49,079 bases of DNA from Micavibrio sp. UBA1672 (GTDB lineage Bacteria > Pseudomonadota > Alphaproteobacteria > Micavibrionales > Micavibrionaceae). The translations under genes and the position numbers were made by a program. The notes below the pieces were generated by a model. It did no database searches and was not told where the DNA came from. It worked only from the letters and a program-made list of their open reading frames with translations. Where the stretch lies: assembly GCA_002320665.1 (NCBI GenBank), contig DCKO01000065.1, positions 3,919-52,997 on the forward strand, in the 5' to 3' direction. Of the stretch, positions 1 through 7,486 are shown piece after piece; positions within the stretch are counted from its first letter, which is position 1; each line of letters begins with the position of its first letter.

Positions 1-33
1 GGGTCGAGGGTTCGAATCCCTTCACTCGCTCCA
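1..33 (+). tRNA. tRNA-Gly, 3' end only (5' part outside window)
   Basis: The bases form a T arm (GAGGG, loop TTCGAAT, CCCTT), the 3' acceptor strand CACTCGC, a U discriminator and an encoded CCA. A U73 discriminator is typical of tRNA-Gly and tRNA-Cys. The acceptor strand implies a GCGAGTG 5' end, which fits tRNA-Gly. The copy at the right end of the element is preceded by AAGGTTG, the usual 3' side of a tRNA-Gly(GCC) anticodon stem. The anticodon itself is outside the window, so the isotype is inferred. Confidence 0.8.
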
Positions 34-35
34 AT
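1..35 (+). repeat. attL direct repeat of the integrative element
   Basis: Identical over 35 bases to 11491-11525; the sequences diverge after CCAAT. It coincides with the T arm and acceptor end of tRNA-Gly, a standard tyrosine-integrase target, so integration restores the tRNA 3' end. The repeat may extend left of base 1. Confidence 0.92.
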
Positions 36-110
36 TCCTCTCCTTTTCTCTCCGAGGAACAAGGTTTTCAAGGCTTTCCAGTAAATAGACGTAAACACCT
101 TTTTGTTAAT

Positions 111-132
111 TGCTACAGCAGGTGCTACAGCA
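111..132. repeat. Paired TGCTACAGCA sites, left end (candidate integrase arm sites)
   Basis: Two direct copies of TGCTACAGCA lie at 111-120 and 123-132, start to start 12 bp. The same pair with the same spacing occurs at 11366-11387. The second copy overlaps the integrase ATG at 132. Position and spacing suggest arm-type integrase binding sites; overlap with the start codon would let the integrase repress itself. Function is inferred. Confidence 0.65.
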
Positions 133-1460
133 TGAAGGTTATAGAACGTCATTTATATAGTCGTAAAGGCTACTACTATTTTCGTAAATCATTCCCCCGA
201 AATCTCCAATGTTTATTGCCGAGTAAAGAGGTCTGGATAGGCTTGAATACAAAGGATTTAAGTGTCGCCAGAGTACAATCGGTACAAATTGATTTTGAGA
301 TAAGCCAGCATATTCAATCAGTGCAAAAAGACCTAATAACTCTACTCCCTGAACAATCACCAGATAAGGCTATCCATGACTTTCTTGAGAAGGTTGACAG
401 CATCAAAGACAGCTATGGTTATGAACAAAAAGCAAGCTACAGCCATTTACTAAACGGAACAAAGCATAAGGGGGAAATGTTGTTTTCTGATCTGGTGCAA
501 GAATACTTGAAAGACTGCATGACAGACAAGGAAGGCACTAGGTTTCACAAGGAAAACACTTATCAGTTGTTTATCGAACTCATGGGAGATATTGCTCTAA
601 GGAACATAGGCAAAGATACGGCTAAAGGCTTTAAATCAAAGCTAATGAAAATTCCTGCCAATGCAAAGAAGAAACACAATATCAAAAGCTTTGCAGGGGT
701 GGATTTGAATAAGCTTGAAGGTAAGCCACAACACCCTAAAACCATAAACAACCGACTAGCCTATCTAATAGCAATGTTTAACTGGGCAATACGGGCAGAC
801 TACTATCACAATCAAAATCCGTTCTCTCATTGCGTCATAAGGGGGCAGAAAGTCACAGCAAATAGAAGACATCCTTTTAAGCAAGAAGAACTCAAAACCT
901 TGTTCCAAAGTGGTCTTGGTAAGGATTCTATGTATTGGGTTACTATGATTGGTGTTTATTCTGGTATGAGGTTAAATGAAATATGCCAGCTATATATCAG
1001 TGATATTAGGCAAGAAGCTGGGGTTTATATTTTTGATGTGAATGACGATGGTGACGATAAAGGATTAAAGACAGCATCAAGCAGAAGAAAAGTTCCTATC
1101 CATAAAGAGCTTATAAGCCAAGGGTTTCTTGATTATATGAACGAGATTAAAGCCAAGGGGCATAAGAGATTGTTTCCTGATATAACTATGGGCAAGCACA
1201 AGAAAAACTATTCCAGCACCTTTTCTAAGCGTTTCTCACGCCAGCTTGAGGTTACAGGGCTTAAAAAAAATGGTCTTTGCTTCCATAGTCTCAGGCACAC
1301 GTTTATTGATGGAATGAGGAATGCAGGAGTAGAAAGATCAATAGTCATGGCAATTACAGGCCACCAGTCAGCAAAAGGCGTGCATGATGCGTATGGATAT
1401 GGTTATAATCTGCCTGTTTTGCAGGAAGGGATAAATAAACTTAAATACTCAATAGAGTGA
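132..1460 (+). CDS. Tyrosine recombinase / phage-type integrase
   Basis: 442 residues. Catalyses integration and excision of the element at tRNA-Gly. The N-terminal part (residues 6-55, HLYSRKGYYYFRKSFP onward) resembles the DUF6538-type arm-binding domain of phage integrases. A SAM-like core-binding region follows (about 115-240). The catalytic domain shows Arg280 in YSGMRLNEI, HSLRH with His385 and Arg388, His411 in ITGHQS, and the likely nucleophile Tyr421 in HDAYGYGY. All key residues are present, so it should be active. The gene lies directly inside attL and reads into the element. Its ATG overlaps a candidate arm site, which suggests autoregulation. No good Shine-Dalgarno sequence is visible at this start. 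Confidence 0.95.
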   Translation: MKVIERHLYSRKGYYYFRKSFPRNLQCLLPSKEVWIGLNTKDLSVARVQSVQIDFEISQHIQSVQKDLITLLPEQSPDKAIHDFLEKVDSIKDSYGYEQKASYSHLLNGTKHKGEMLFSDLVQEYLKDCMTDKEGTRFHKENTYQLFIELMGDIALRNIGKDTAKGFKSKLMKIPANAKKKHNIKSFAGVDLNKLEGKPQHPKTINNRLAYLIAMFNWAIRADYYHNQNPFSHCVIRGQKVTANRRHPFKQEELKTLFQSGLGKDSMYWVTMIGVYSGMRLNEICQLYISDIRQEAGVYIFDVNDDGDDKGLKTASSRRKVPIHKELISQGFLDYMNEIKAKGHKRLFPDITMGKHKKNYSSTFSKRFSRQLEVTGLKKNGLCFHSLRHTFIDGMRNAGVERSIVMAITGHQSAKGVHDAYGYGYNLPVLQEGINKLKYSIE

Positions 1461-1568
1461 AGCTATTATCCATAAGAAACAGCCCGTAACTGATTATTAT
1501 GTTTGCTCATGGCTTCATATATTGCTAGGAGTCACTATAGTTGAGTTTTTTGCGTGAGGGTTTAGATT

Positions 1569-4500
1569 ATGTCTGTTACTGTACTTGATGTTGAAGAAAT
1601 TACACCTTTTAGCTTAGATGACAAGACGTTAGATAAGGTAGCAGAGCCTATATTTTCTCCAGATGGATCAAAAATAGCATTCATAGGTCAGGTTCTCCAT
1701 TTAGGGCCAACAGCAGAAGATCACGGTCATTACGAAGTATTTTTAAAGGATTTAACTTCTGGCGAAGTCAGTTGGGTTTCTCAAGATAAATTTGGGGGGC
1801 TTGGATATGGTGATGAAAGTGATGAATGGCGTCTTCCTGTTTTTTCTCCAGATGGATCAAAAATAGCCTTTCATGGTGCGCGAACATTTAATACAGCCAA
1901 TACAATCGGGCTAGTTTCAGATGATAATAATATCGTAACAGATGTTTATATTAAAAATTTGCTTACAGGAGATACAACTTGGGCATCAGATGATTTACTG
2001 GGTATAGACCCAGACAATGAGCAAAGCTTTGCCCCTATATTCTCCCCTGATGGAAATAGCCTTGCATTTGAAAGCATAGTTTATGAGTTTGGCAACGGCT
2101 ATAGCAGGAATATTTATTCGAGGGACTTAAGTACGGGTGATATTTCTATTCTTTCTGTAGATGAGATAACAAATCCAAATAACAGCAATCCATACGAACA
2201 TTTCGGTTTAGATTTTTCGTTTGATGGTACTCATATTGCTTTGGATGCTAGAAAGTCATTCAGTATTAATGATCTTAATAATGCCAAAGATGTTTATACT
2301 AAAAACCTTACTTCGGGAATTTATACATTGGTGTCAACCAATAGTAATGGGGTCGTAGGCAATGCAGGTAGCTATGATCCAAAATTTTCTCCAGATGCTA
2401 GCAAAGTTGTTTTTGAGAGCATAGCAACCAATCTGGTTTCTGATGATACTAATGAAAAAATTGATATATTTCTCAAAAATTTAGAAACCAATAAGACGAT
2501 CAGGCTTTCTACTAATTCTTTAGGAGAAGAAGGTAATGGAGAAAGTCATTCAGCAGTTTTTTCTCCTGATGGGATTCATGTTGCTTTCGTTAGTAACTCT
2601 TCCAATCTGGTTTCTGATGATGATAACGGAGTTCAAGATTTATTTATCAAGAATATTGTAACAGGAGAAATAGTCCGTATTACAGAAGGGGTGAATGGTG
2701 CATATCCTCATAATTTGGCAGCGGAGCCTCGTTTAAGTTTCTCGCCTGATGGCAGCAAGATTGCGGCAACTATTGGGGATTCTGTTTTTATATTTACCTT
2801 GGATTTGCCAGAAGTTCACCTTGAAACAGAATGTATTGATTTAAAACTTGCAGATGGTGACTTAGTAGGTGGTCTGTTCATTCCATCCGAAGAATTTCAG
2901 GTCAATACTTACACTGAAAATAGACAAGACAGGCCTTCTGTAGCCAGTTTATCTGATGGTGGTTTTGTTGTTACATGGCAAAGTAATGGACAAGATGGTA
3001 GTGGTTCTGGAATTTATGGCCAGCTCTATAATGCAGATGGAACAACTAACGGGGGTGAATTTCAAGTTAATAGCCATACTATAGGTAATCAAGCATTCCC
3101 TGCCGTAGCAGCTCTAGAATACGGTGGATTCGTAGTAATTTGGCTGCATCCATATGATGGGATATTTGGTCAGCTTTATAATGCTGATGGTTCTACAAAA
3201 GGAAGCCAGTTTCAAGTTGAAACATCTGGAAGTAGCCATTATGTGCCATCTATCACAGGCTTATCTGATGGTGGTTTTGTTATTACTTGGACTAGCGAAG
3301 GGCATCAGGAGGGAGGGGTTTATAGTGAGGAGTGGAACATTAGCTTTTCTGATATATTTGGTCAGCGCTTTAATGCTGATGGCTCTACTAATGGCGATGA
3401 GTTTCTGATTAACACCTCCACTGACAACGAACAATATGGGTCAACTGTGTCTAGCTTATCAGATGGAGGTTTTATTGTAACTTGGTTTAGTGAGCAGCAT
3501 CCAGATAGCGAAGAATTTGATAATTTTGGTCATGATATTTTTGGCCAAAGATATAATCCTGATGGAACGACTAAAGGGGGGGAGTTTCAGATTGATACAG
3601 GTGGTGTTTGGCCATCTGTTGTAGGGCTTACAAATGGCGGTTATGTTGTTACATGGCAAAGTGAGGGGCTAGAAGATAGCGTAATCGAAATTTTTGGCCA
3701 AAGATACAATCCTGATGGAACAACGAATGGCAATAAGTTTCAGGTTAGTACTAACTCTAATATAGTACGTGATCCTGTTGTAGCAGAACTCTCGGATGGT
3801 GGATTTGTTATTTCTTGGGCTGACTCAGGAGAAATTTTTGGCCAAAGATATAATCCTGATGGCTCTGCTTATGGCGATGAATTTACTATCAATAGCTACG
3901 TATTGGGCAATCAAAGCATGCCTTCTATTTCCAGTCTTTCAGACGGTGGTTTTGTAGCTTCATGGCAAAGTGATGGTCAGGATGGTGATAATTTTGGAGT
4001 ATTTGCCAAAATAATTTCACCAATCTCAAATTTTATAATCGAGGGGTCTAATGGCGATGATCTCCTGTTAGGCGATGAGAATAACAATATAATTTTTGGA
4101 TTTGCAGGAAATGATACTCTAAAAGGCTATGAAGGTGATGATTGTTTAAATGGGGGTAAGGACTCCGATATATTATGGGGGAATAATGGAGATGATATTT
4201 TAAATGGGGGTATCGGTTCAGACTGGCTGAAAGGTGGGAATGGTCTTGATACTTACGTTTTGGACAATCTCGAAGGTGTCGATACGATTGCTGATTTCCG
4301 AACAAATGAACTTATTGATGTAAAAGAGTTATTGTGTGGTGTGCTTGGTTTTATACCAAATCGGGCTTTTCTGGATGGTTTCCTAAGACTTGAGCAGGTA
4401 AATGCAGATACTTACCTATATATTGACCAAGATGGGAGTGCAGGGGCTAACCCAGAGGAACTGCTAGCTATCCTATTGGATTGGCAGGCTAGCAAGGTTG

Positions 4501-5639
4501 GGCTATCGAATTTTATACTGCCTTCTCTAACAAATACGCCACCTGTAGCAGTAGATGATGAATTTACAGGTGATCAGGATGTTTCTATTTTAGGGAATGT
4601 TTTGGCTGACAATGGCTCTGGTGCAGATTTTGATCCAGATGGTGATCCATTAACTGTAATTTCTGGAACGTATGCCACAGCAAATGGCAGTATCACATTG
4701 GCAAAATATGGCACGTTTTCTTATACCCCGAATGCTGGATTTCATGGAACTGATACGTTTGAATATACTTTGGAAGATGGACAAGGGGGAAGTGATAAAG
4801 CACTTGTGAGCTTCATTATTAACCCGATCAATCAAGAGCCAATAGCGCAGGATGATTATTTTACAGGGCTAGAGGATAATCTTATTCTGGGTAATGTGTT
4901 GGCAGATAATGGAAATGGTACAGATAGTGACCCTGATGGGGATTTACTTACTGTAACCCCTGTGACTATGACAACGGCTATGGGTGGAACAGTCGTTTTG
5001 GAAGCAGATGGTGATTTTACCTATACACCCCAGAAGAACTTCCACGGGAATGATAGTTTTGATTATACGATTGGTGATGGTCATGGTGGTGAAGATCAGG
5101 GAACTGTGTACCTTGCAATCGACAAAGCTATGCCTCCCTCTTACCCTGATATTTCTGGAGGGAAAGGTGACGATCTTTTAATTGGCACAGAAAACAATGA
5201 TACACTTAAAGGTCGTCAGGGGAACGATATCCTTTTAGGTAATGGAGGAGATGATACGATCTGGGGCAATAATGGAAACGATATCCTTTATGGGGGTGTT
5301 GGCTCTGACTGGATGAAAGGTGGTAATGGTGCAGACTTGTTTGTTCTGGATGGTGCTTCTAATCAAGTTGATACAATATTTGATTTGCGGATTTCCAAAG
5401 GTGATGCCTTGCAGATTAAGGATATTTTGAGCTTTGACCCCCTGAATGATGCTATCTCGGATTTTGTCAAAATAACTCAAAGCACAGGAAACAGTGTTTT
5501 ATCAGTTGATATTGATGGTAGTGGCACTGCTTTTGATTTTGTTGATGTAGCCAGCATCAAGAGCATTATCGGGCTTAATGTAGATGATCTATATAATGAT
5601 GGTGATTTGATAATCAGCGATGTGATTGCTCTAAGCTAA
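1569..5639 (+). CDS. Large secreted RTX protein with two beta-propellers
   Basis: 1356 residues, no Sec signal peptide, as expected for type I secretion. Residues 1-420 hold seven PD40/WD40-like repeats (FSPDGSKIAF and variants), enough for one seven-blade propeller. Residues about 445-815 hold seven further repeats of the form SLSDGGFVVTW ... IFGQRYNPDGT, probably a second propeller. Then come RTX nonapeptides (about 824-885), two cadherin/VCBS-like domains starting near 988 and 1087 (PPVAVDDEF, EPIAQDDYF), a second RTX block near 1194, and a C-terminal region like T1SS VCA0849-type secretion domains. It is cargo of the element. No transporter is encoded in the element, so export would need a host system such as the one at 14.5-26.9 kb. 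Target and activity are unknown; extracellular binding or adhesion is a guess. Confidence 0.85.
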   Translation: MSVTVLDVEEITPFSLDDKTLDKVAEPIFSPDGSKIAFIGQVLHLGPTAEDHGHYEVFLKDLTSGEVSWVSQDKFGGLGYGDESDEWRLPVFSPDGSKIAFHGARTFNTANTIGLVSDDNNIVTDVYIKNLLTGDTTWASDDLLGIDPDNEQSFAPIFSPDGNSLAFESIVYEFGNGYSRNIYSRDLSTGDISILSVDEITNPNNSNPYEHFGLDFSFDGTHIALDARKSFSINDLNNAKDVYTKNLTSGIYTLVSTNSNGVVGNAGSYDPKFSPDASKVVFESIATNLVSDDTNEKIDIFLKNLETNKTIRLSTNSLGEEGNGESHSAVFSPDGIHVAFVSNSSNLVSDDDNGVQDLFIKNIVTGEIVRITEGVNGAYPHNLAAEPRLSFSPDGSKIAATIGDSVFIFTLDLPEVHLETECIDLKLADGDLVGGLFIPSEEFQVNTYTENRQDRPSVASLSDGGFVVTWQSNGQDGSGSGIYGQLYNADGTTNGGEFQVNSHTIGNQAFPAVAALEYGGFVVIWLHPYDGIFGQLYNADGSTKGSQFQVETSGSSHYVPSITGLSDGGFVITWTSEGHQEGGVYSEEWNISFSDIFGQRFNADGSTNGDEFLINTSTDNEQYGSTVSSLSDGGFIVTWFSEQHPDSEEFDNFGHDIFGQRYNPDGTTKGGEFQIDTGGVWPSVVGLTNGGYVVTWQSEGLEDSVIEIFGQRYNPDGTTNGNKFQVSTNSNIVRDPVVAELSDGGFVISWADSGEIFGQRYNPDGSAYGDEFTINSYVLGNQSMPSISSLSDGGFVASWQSDGQDGDNFGVFAKIISPISNFIIEGSNGDDLLLGDENNNIIFGFAGNDTLKGYEGDDCLNGGKDSDILWGNNGDDILNGGIGSDWLKGGNGLDTYVLDNLEGVDTIADFRTNELIDVKELLCGVLGFIPNRAFLDGFLRLEQVNADTYLYIDQDGSAGANPEELLAILLDWQASKVGLSNFILPSLTNTPPVAVDDEFTGDQDVSILGNVLADNGSGADFDPDGDPLTVISGTYATANGSITLAKYGTFSYTPNAGFHGTDTFEYTLEDGQGGSDKALVSFIINPINQEPIAQDDYFTGLEDNLILGNVLADNGNGTDSDPDGDLLTVTPVTMTTAMGGTVVLEADGDFTYTPQKNFHGNDSFDYTIGDGHGGEDQGTVYLAIDKAMPPSYPDISGGKGDDLLIGTENNDTLKGRQGNDILLGNGGDDTIWGNNGNDILYGGVGSDWMKGGNGADLFVLDGASNQVDTIFDLRISKGDALQIKDILSFDPLNDAISDFVKITQSTGNSVLSVDIDGSGTAFDFVDVASIKSIIGLNVDDLYNDGDLIISDVIALS

Positions 5640-5643
5640 AACG

Positions 5644-6018
5644 ATGCCCATTGTTTATATTCTAAGAAGTATAAGACCCCCACAGCAATCCTATACAGGC
5701 TCAACTGATGATCTGGAAAGACGGTTACAGCAACACAATGATGGCTTGAATAAGAGCACTAGAGCACATAGACCATGGAGAATAGAAGCGTATGTTGAAT
5801 GCGATACTAGGCAAACAGCCGAAATAGTAGAAGCCTATTTTAAGAATAATTCAGGACAGGAAAAATTCCGTAATTTTGCAAGGGGCAATCCAATCCACCC
5901 TAATCCAAAACAAGGGTTTTTTGATACTCTTGAAGAAGGTAGAGCTTTTGGAAGCAATGCAAGAAGGTTCAGGGCTACAAAAGAAAATGGTAGAACTGTT
6001 TTTGTGATGAATGGATAG
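5644..6018 (+). CDS. GIY-YIG endonuclease domain protein (URI/UPF0213-like)
   Basis: 124 residues. The GIY-YIG core is recognisable: VYILRS for the first motif, SYTGST for the second, the catalytic-type Arg in LERRLQQHN, and a downstream Glu in VEAYFKN. Such small single-domain proteins cut DNA or are DNA-repair-like; the substrate here cannot be told. The ATG lies four bases after the stop of the RTX gene, so the two are probably co-transcribed. The C-terminal 45 residues (rich in Arg and Asn) are not part of the usual core. A homing or element-associated role is possible but unproven. Confidence 0.8.
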   Translation: MPIVYILRSIRPPQQSYTGSTDDLERRLQQHNDGLNKSTRAHRPWRIEAYVECDTRQTAEIVEAYFKNNSGQEKFRNFARGNPIHPNPKQGFFDTLEEGRAFGSNARRFRATKENGRTVFVMNG

Positions 6019-6044
6019 TTATTATTGTGCGGTGCAAAAAATCC

Positions 6045-6072
6045 TTGACTTATTTTCTTAATTTGTTAATAT
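6045..6072 (+). promoter_or_regulatory. Sigma-70-like promoter upstream of candidate RNA
   Basis: TTGACT at 6045-6050 and TAATAT at 6067-6072 are separated by 16 bp, close to consensus. No open reading frame on the plus strand follows until 6561, so the likely product is the structured RNA listed next. Predicted transcription start is near 6079. Confidence 0.6.
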
Positions 6073-6078
6073 TCTTTT

Positions 6079-6310
6079 TCTGGGCATATAGGCTTAACTC
6101 TAGCTACCCCAATCTAAAAAAGATTGAAAAGAGTGTCGTGGTTAACTTGCAGTCTGCGGAATCCCAAAGGCAGTAGGGTTATGAAAAGCGCCGATTGGCT
6201 AGGCGATAGGAAAGTCACTAGTGTAACAGCTATACTTGACGGGAACGCACACGCATCACAACTAACCTGTTACCTATCTATTTGAATAATTCCTCAGGAA
6301 TTATTTCTAG
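6079..6310 (+). ncRNA. Candidate structured non-coding RNA, unknown class
   Basis: This gap between the GIY-YIG gene and the XRE gene is clearly richer in G and C than the surrounding element and has no good open frame. It follows a strong promoter. Long-range pairing is visible: GTAACAG (6223-6229) is complementary to CTGTTAC (6267-6273). The adjoining GATAG (6205-6209) pairs with CTATC (6274-6278), leaving a 13-nt bulge on one side, for 12 bp in all. Shorter stems include CTGC/GCAG around 6155-6175 and CGCC/GGCG around 6189-6204. A 9-bp hairpin at 6285-6305 could end it. I matched no known RNA family. It overlaps the 3' end of the opposite-strand XRE gene. Confidence 0.45.
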
Positions 6311-6481
6311 TGCTTCTGTTATTTTAAGCAGAACAGGAACTGAAAAAGATACGTGTCCATTTTCAATTCTTGAAATGTAATTTCTGGCAACATCAGCAAT
6401 ACCAGCCAAATCTTCTTGGCTCATACCCTTTGCTTGTCTAGCCCTCATTATTGCTAATCCTATGGATTTTAAATCTGCCAT
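6278..6481 (-). CDS. XRE/Cro-type helix-turn-helix regulator
   Basis: 67 residues, almost entirely one HTH_3 domain: IMRARQAKGMSQEDLAGIAD forms the first helices and ARNYISRIENGHVSFSVPVL the recognition part. Proteins this small act as repressors of mobile-element genes or as antitoxins. It is divergent from the gene at 6561, with 79 bp between the starts, so it probably controls that promoter and its own. No toxin partner is adjacent on the same strand. Its 3' end overlaps the candidate RNA in antisense. Confidence 0.88.
   Translation of the reverse strand: MADLKSIGLAIMRARQAKGMSQEDLAGIADVARNYISRIENGHVSFSVPVLLKITEALEIIPEELFK
6285..6305. terminator. Perfect hairpin, possible end of the candidate RNA
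   Basis: AATAATTCC and GGAATTATT form a perfect 9-bp stem around a TCA loop. It lies inside the last codons of the XRE gene. There is no long T tract on either side, so termination efficiency is uncertain. Confidence 0.35.
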
Positions 6482-6560
6482 AGTAAAGGATTGTTAACTA
6501 TGCTAAACAAAATTACTGTGAACGATCATTAACAAAAGATAATTGCTGGAGTAGGAGATC
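6482..6560. promoter_or_regulatory. Divergent promoter/operator region of the XRE repressor
   Basis: The short divergent gap contains repeated half-sites: TTGTTAAC and TAAACAA around 6491-6511, and ATTAACAA near 6528. The pair TTGTTA / TAAACAA is an imperfect inverted repeat, as expected for an XRE operator. TAGGAG just upstream of 6561 is a good ribosome binding site. The operator assignment is inferred. Confidence 0.35.
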
Positions 6561-7031
6561 ATGTTTGGGTTTTTCAAAAAAAAGAATACGACAGCATCAC
6601 TGATGGTTAATGTGCACAATGCTCTTGTAAGGGTTATTTTGTACGTAGCAGCTTTGCGTAATAGTGGCGACCTCGAAGATGACCAATTAGAACAATTTCA
6701 TTTGTGGATTATGGATAATGGGGAAGCTAAAGCTATTTATAACAAAAAGGGGAACGTAGGATTTATAAAAGGGGAGGCTTTTGAGCTTCAAGACCGAGGT
6801 ATTTATGAACTTGAAATAGTTGCTCCCCTAACAACAATATCAATAAAAGATATTGGGTCTGATTTCAGTTTTGGATATGGTGCTAATCCATTATGGTCTG
6901 CATCTTCAGAAGCCTTAAAAGACTTAAAATCGTATAACGCGATAAGTGACTCTACAATGGAAAAGATAGAAGAAAAATGCTTTACCTTAACTCAGTTTTT
7001 ATATCATGAAGGTTTATGGAAGTTTGCTTAA
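6561..7031 (+). CDS. Hypothetical protein, unrecognised
   Basis: 156 residues, predicted cytoplasmic; no signal peptide or membrane segment. It starts MFGFFKKKN and has a mixed alpha/beta look, with acidic stretches (GDLEDDQLEQ) and a Gly/Phe-rich stretch near residue 100 (FSFGYGANPLW). I recognise no domain. The start is supported by a TAGGAG ribosome binding site. It is the first gene of a short plus-strand unit under the XRE divergent promoter, followed 17 bp later by a secreted Sel1-type gene. Confidence 0.7.
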   Translation: MFGFFKKKNTTASLMVNVHNALVRVILYVAALRNSGDLEDDQLEQFHLWIMDNGEAKAIYNKKGNVGFIKGEAFELQDRGIYELEIVAPLTTISIKDIGSDFSFGYGANPLWSASSEALKDLKSYNAISDSTMEKIEEKCFTLTQFLYHEGLWKFA

Positions 7032-7048
7032 GGCATGAAAGATTGAAC

Positions 7049-7390
7049 ATGAAAAGGCTAGTTTTAATATTCTCCATCTTTGTTATTGTTTTATCTAAGA
7101 ATGGGCAGGCACAGGAAGTCTCTTACAATGAAAAAGCAGATATGATTTGCTTTGCCCAGATGAGTAAAGAGGCTGTAACAGGCGAAAAACTTACAACAGA
7201 AGAATTTGAAAATGTTTGGCCTGTATGTCTTGAAGCAGCACAGTCAGGGGCGGTAGGATCACAAAATCTAGTCGGTATGATTTATCTAGAGCAAGACAGA
7301 GATAAGGCAATCTATTGGCTAACCAGAGCATCAGAAAACGGACATACTGGTGCAATAGAGCAATTAAAAGCTATGGGTATAACAAACTAA
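7049..7390 (+). CDS. Secreted Sel1-repeat-like small protein
   Basis: 113 residues from the ATG at 7049. A longer frame from 7016 exists, but the internal Met gives a clean signal peptide (KRLVLIFSIFVIVLSKNGQA, cleavage after QA), so I prefer it. The mature part has a Sel1/TPR-like helical pair: AAQSGAVGSQNLVGMIYLEQ then DKAIYWLTRASENGHTGAIE. Sel1 repeats mediate protein-protein contact; a periplasmic role is implied. It ends the unit begun at 6561 and is followed by a terminator at 7431. Confidence 0.72.
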   Translation: MKRLVLIFSIFVIVLSKNGQAQEVSYNEKADMICFAQMSKEAVTGEKLTTEEFENVWPVCLEAAQSGAVGSQNLVGMIYLEQDRDKAIYWLTRASENGHTGAIEQLKAMGITN

Positions 7391-7430
7391 TACCCCCCTA
7401 AACTTTAAAACAAAAATTTAAACTTAACAG

Positions 7431-7462
7431 GCTGTCTCTTTAGCAAGGGGGCAGCTTTTCTA
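7431..7462 (+). terminator. Rho-independent terminator
   Basis: GCTGTCTC (7431-7438) pairs with GGGGCAGC (7448-7455), eight pairs including two G-U, followed by TTTTCTATTT. It separates the Sel1 unit from the polymerase-like gene at 7487, so the latter needs its own promoter or read-through. Confidence 0.7.
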
Positions 7463-7486
7463 TTTCTGAATGAAAGGAGAAATATT

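Noticed and set aside
6079..6310. Retron or RNase P RNA
   Set aside because: No reverse transcriptase in the element. The GGAAAGTC stretch recalls a conserved RNase P RNA region, but the remaining conserved pieces are not found.
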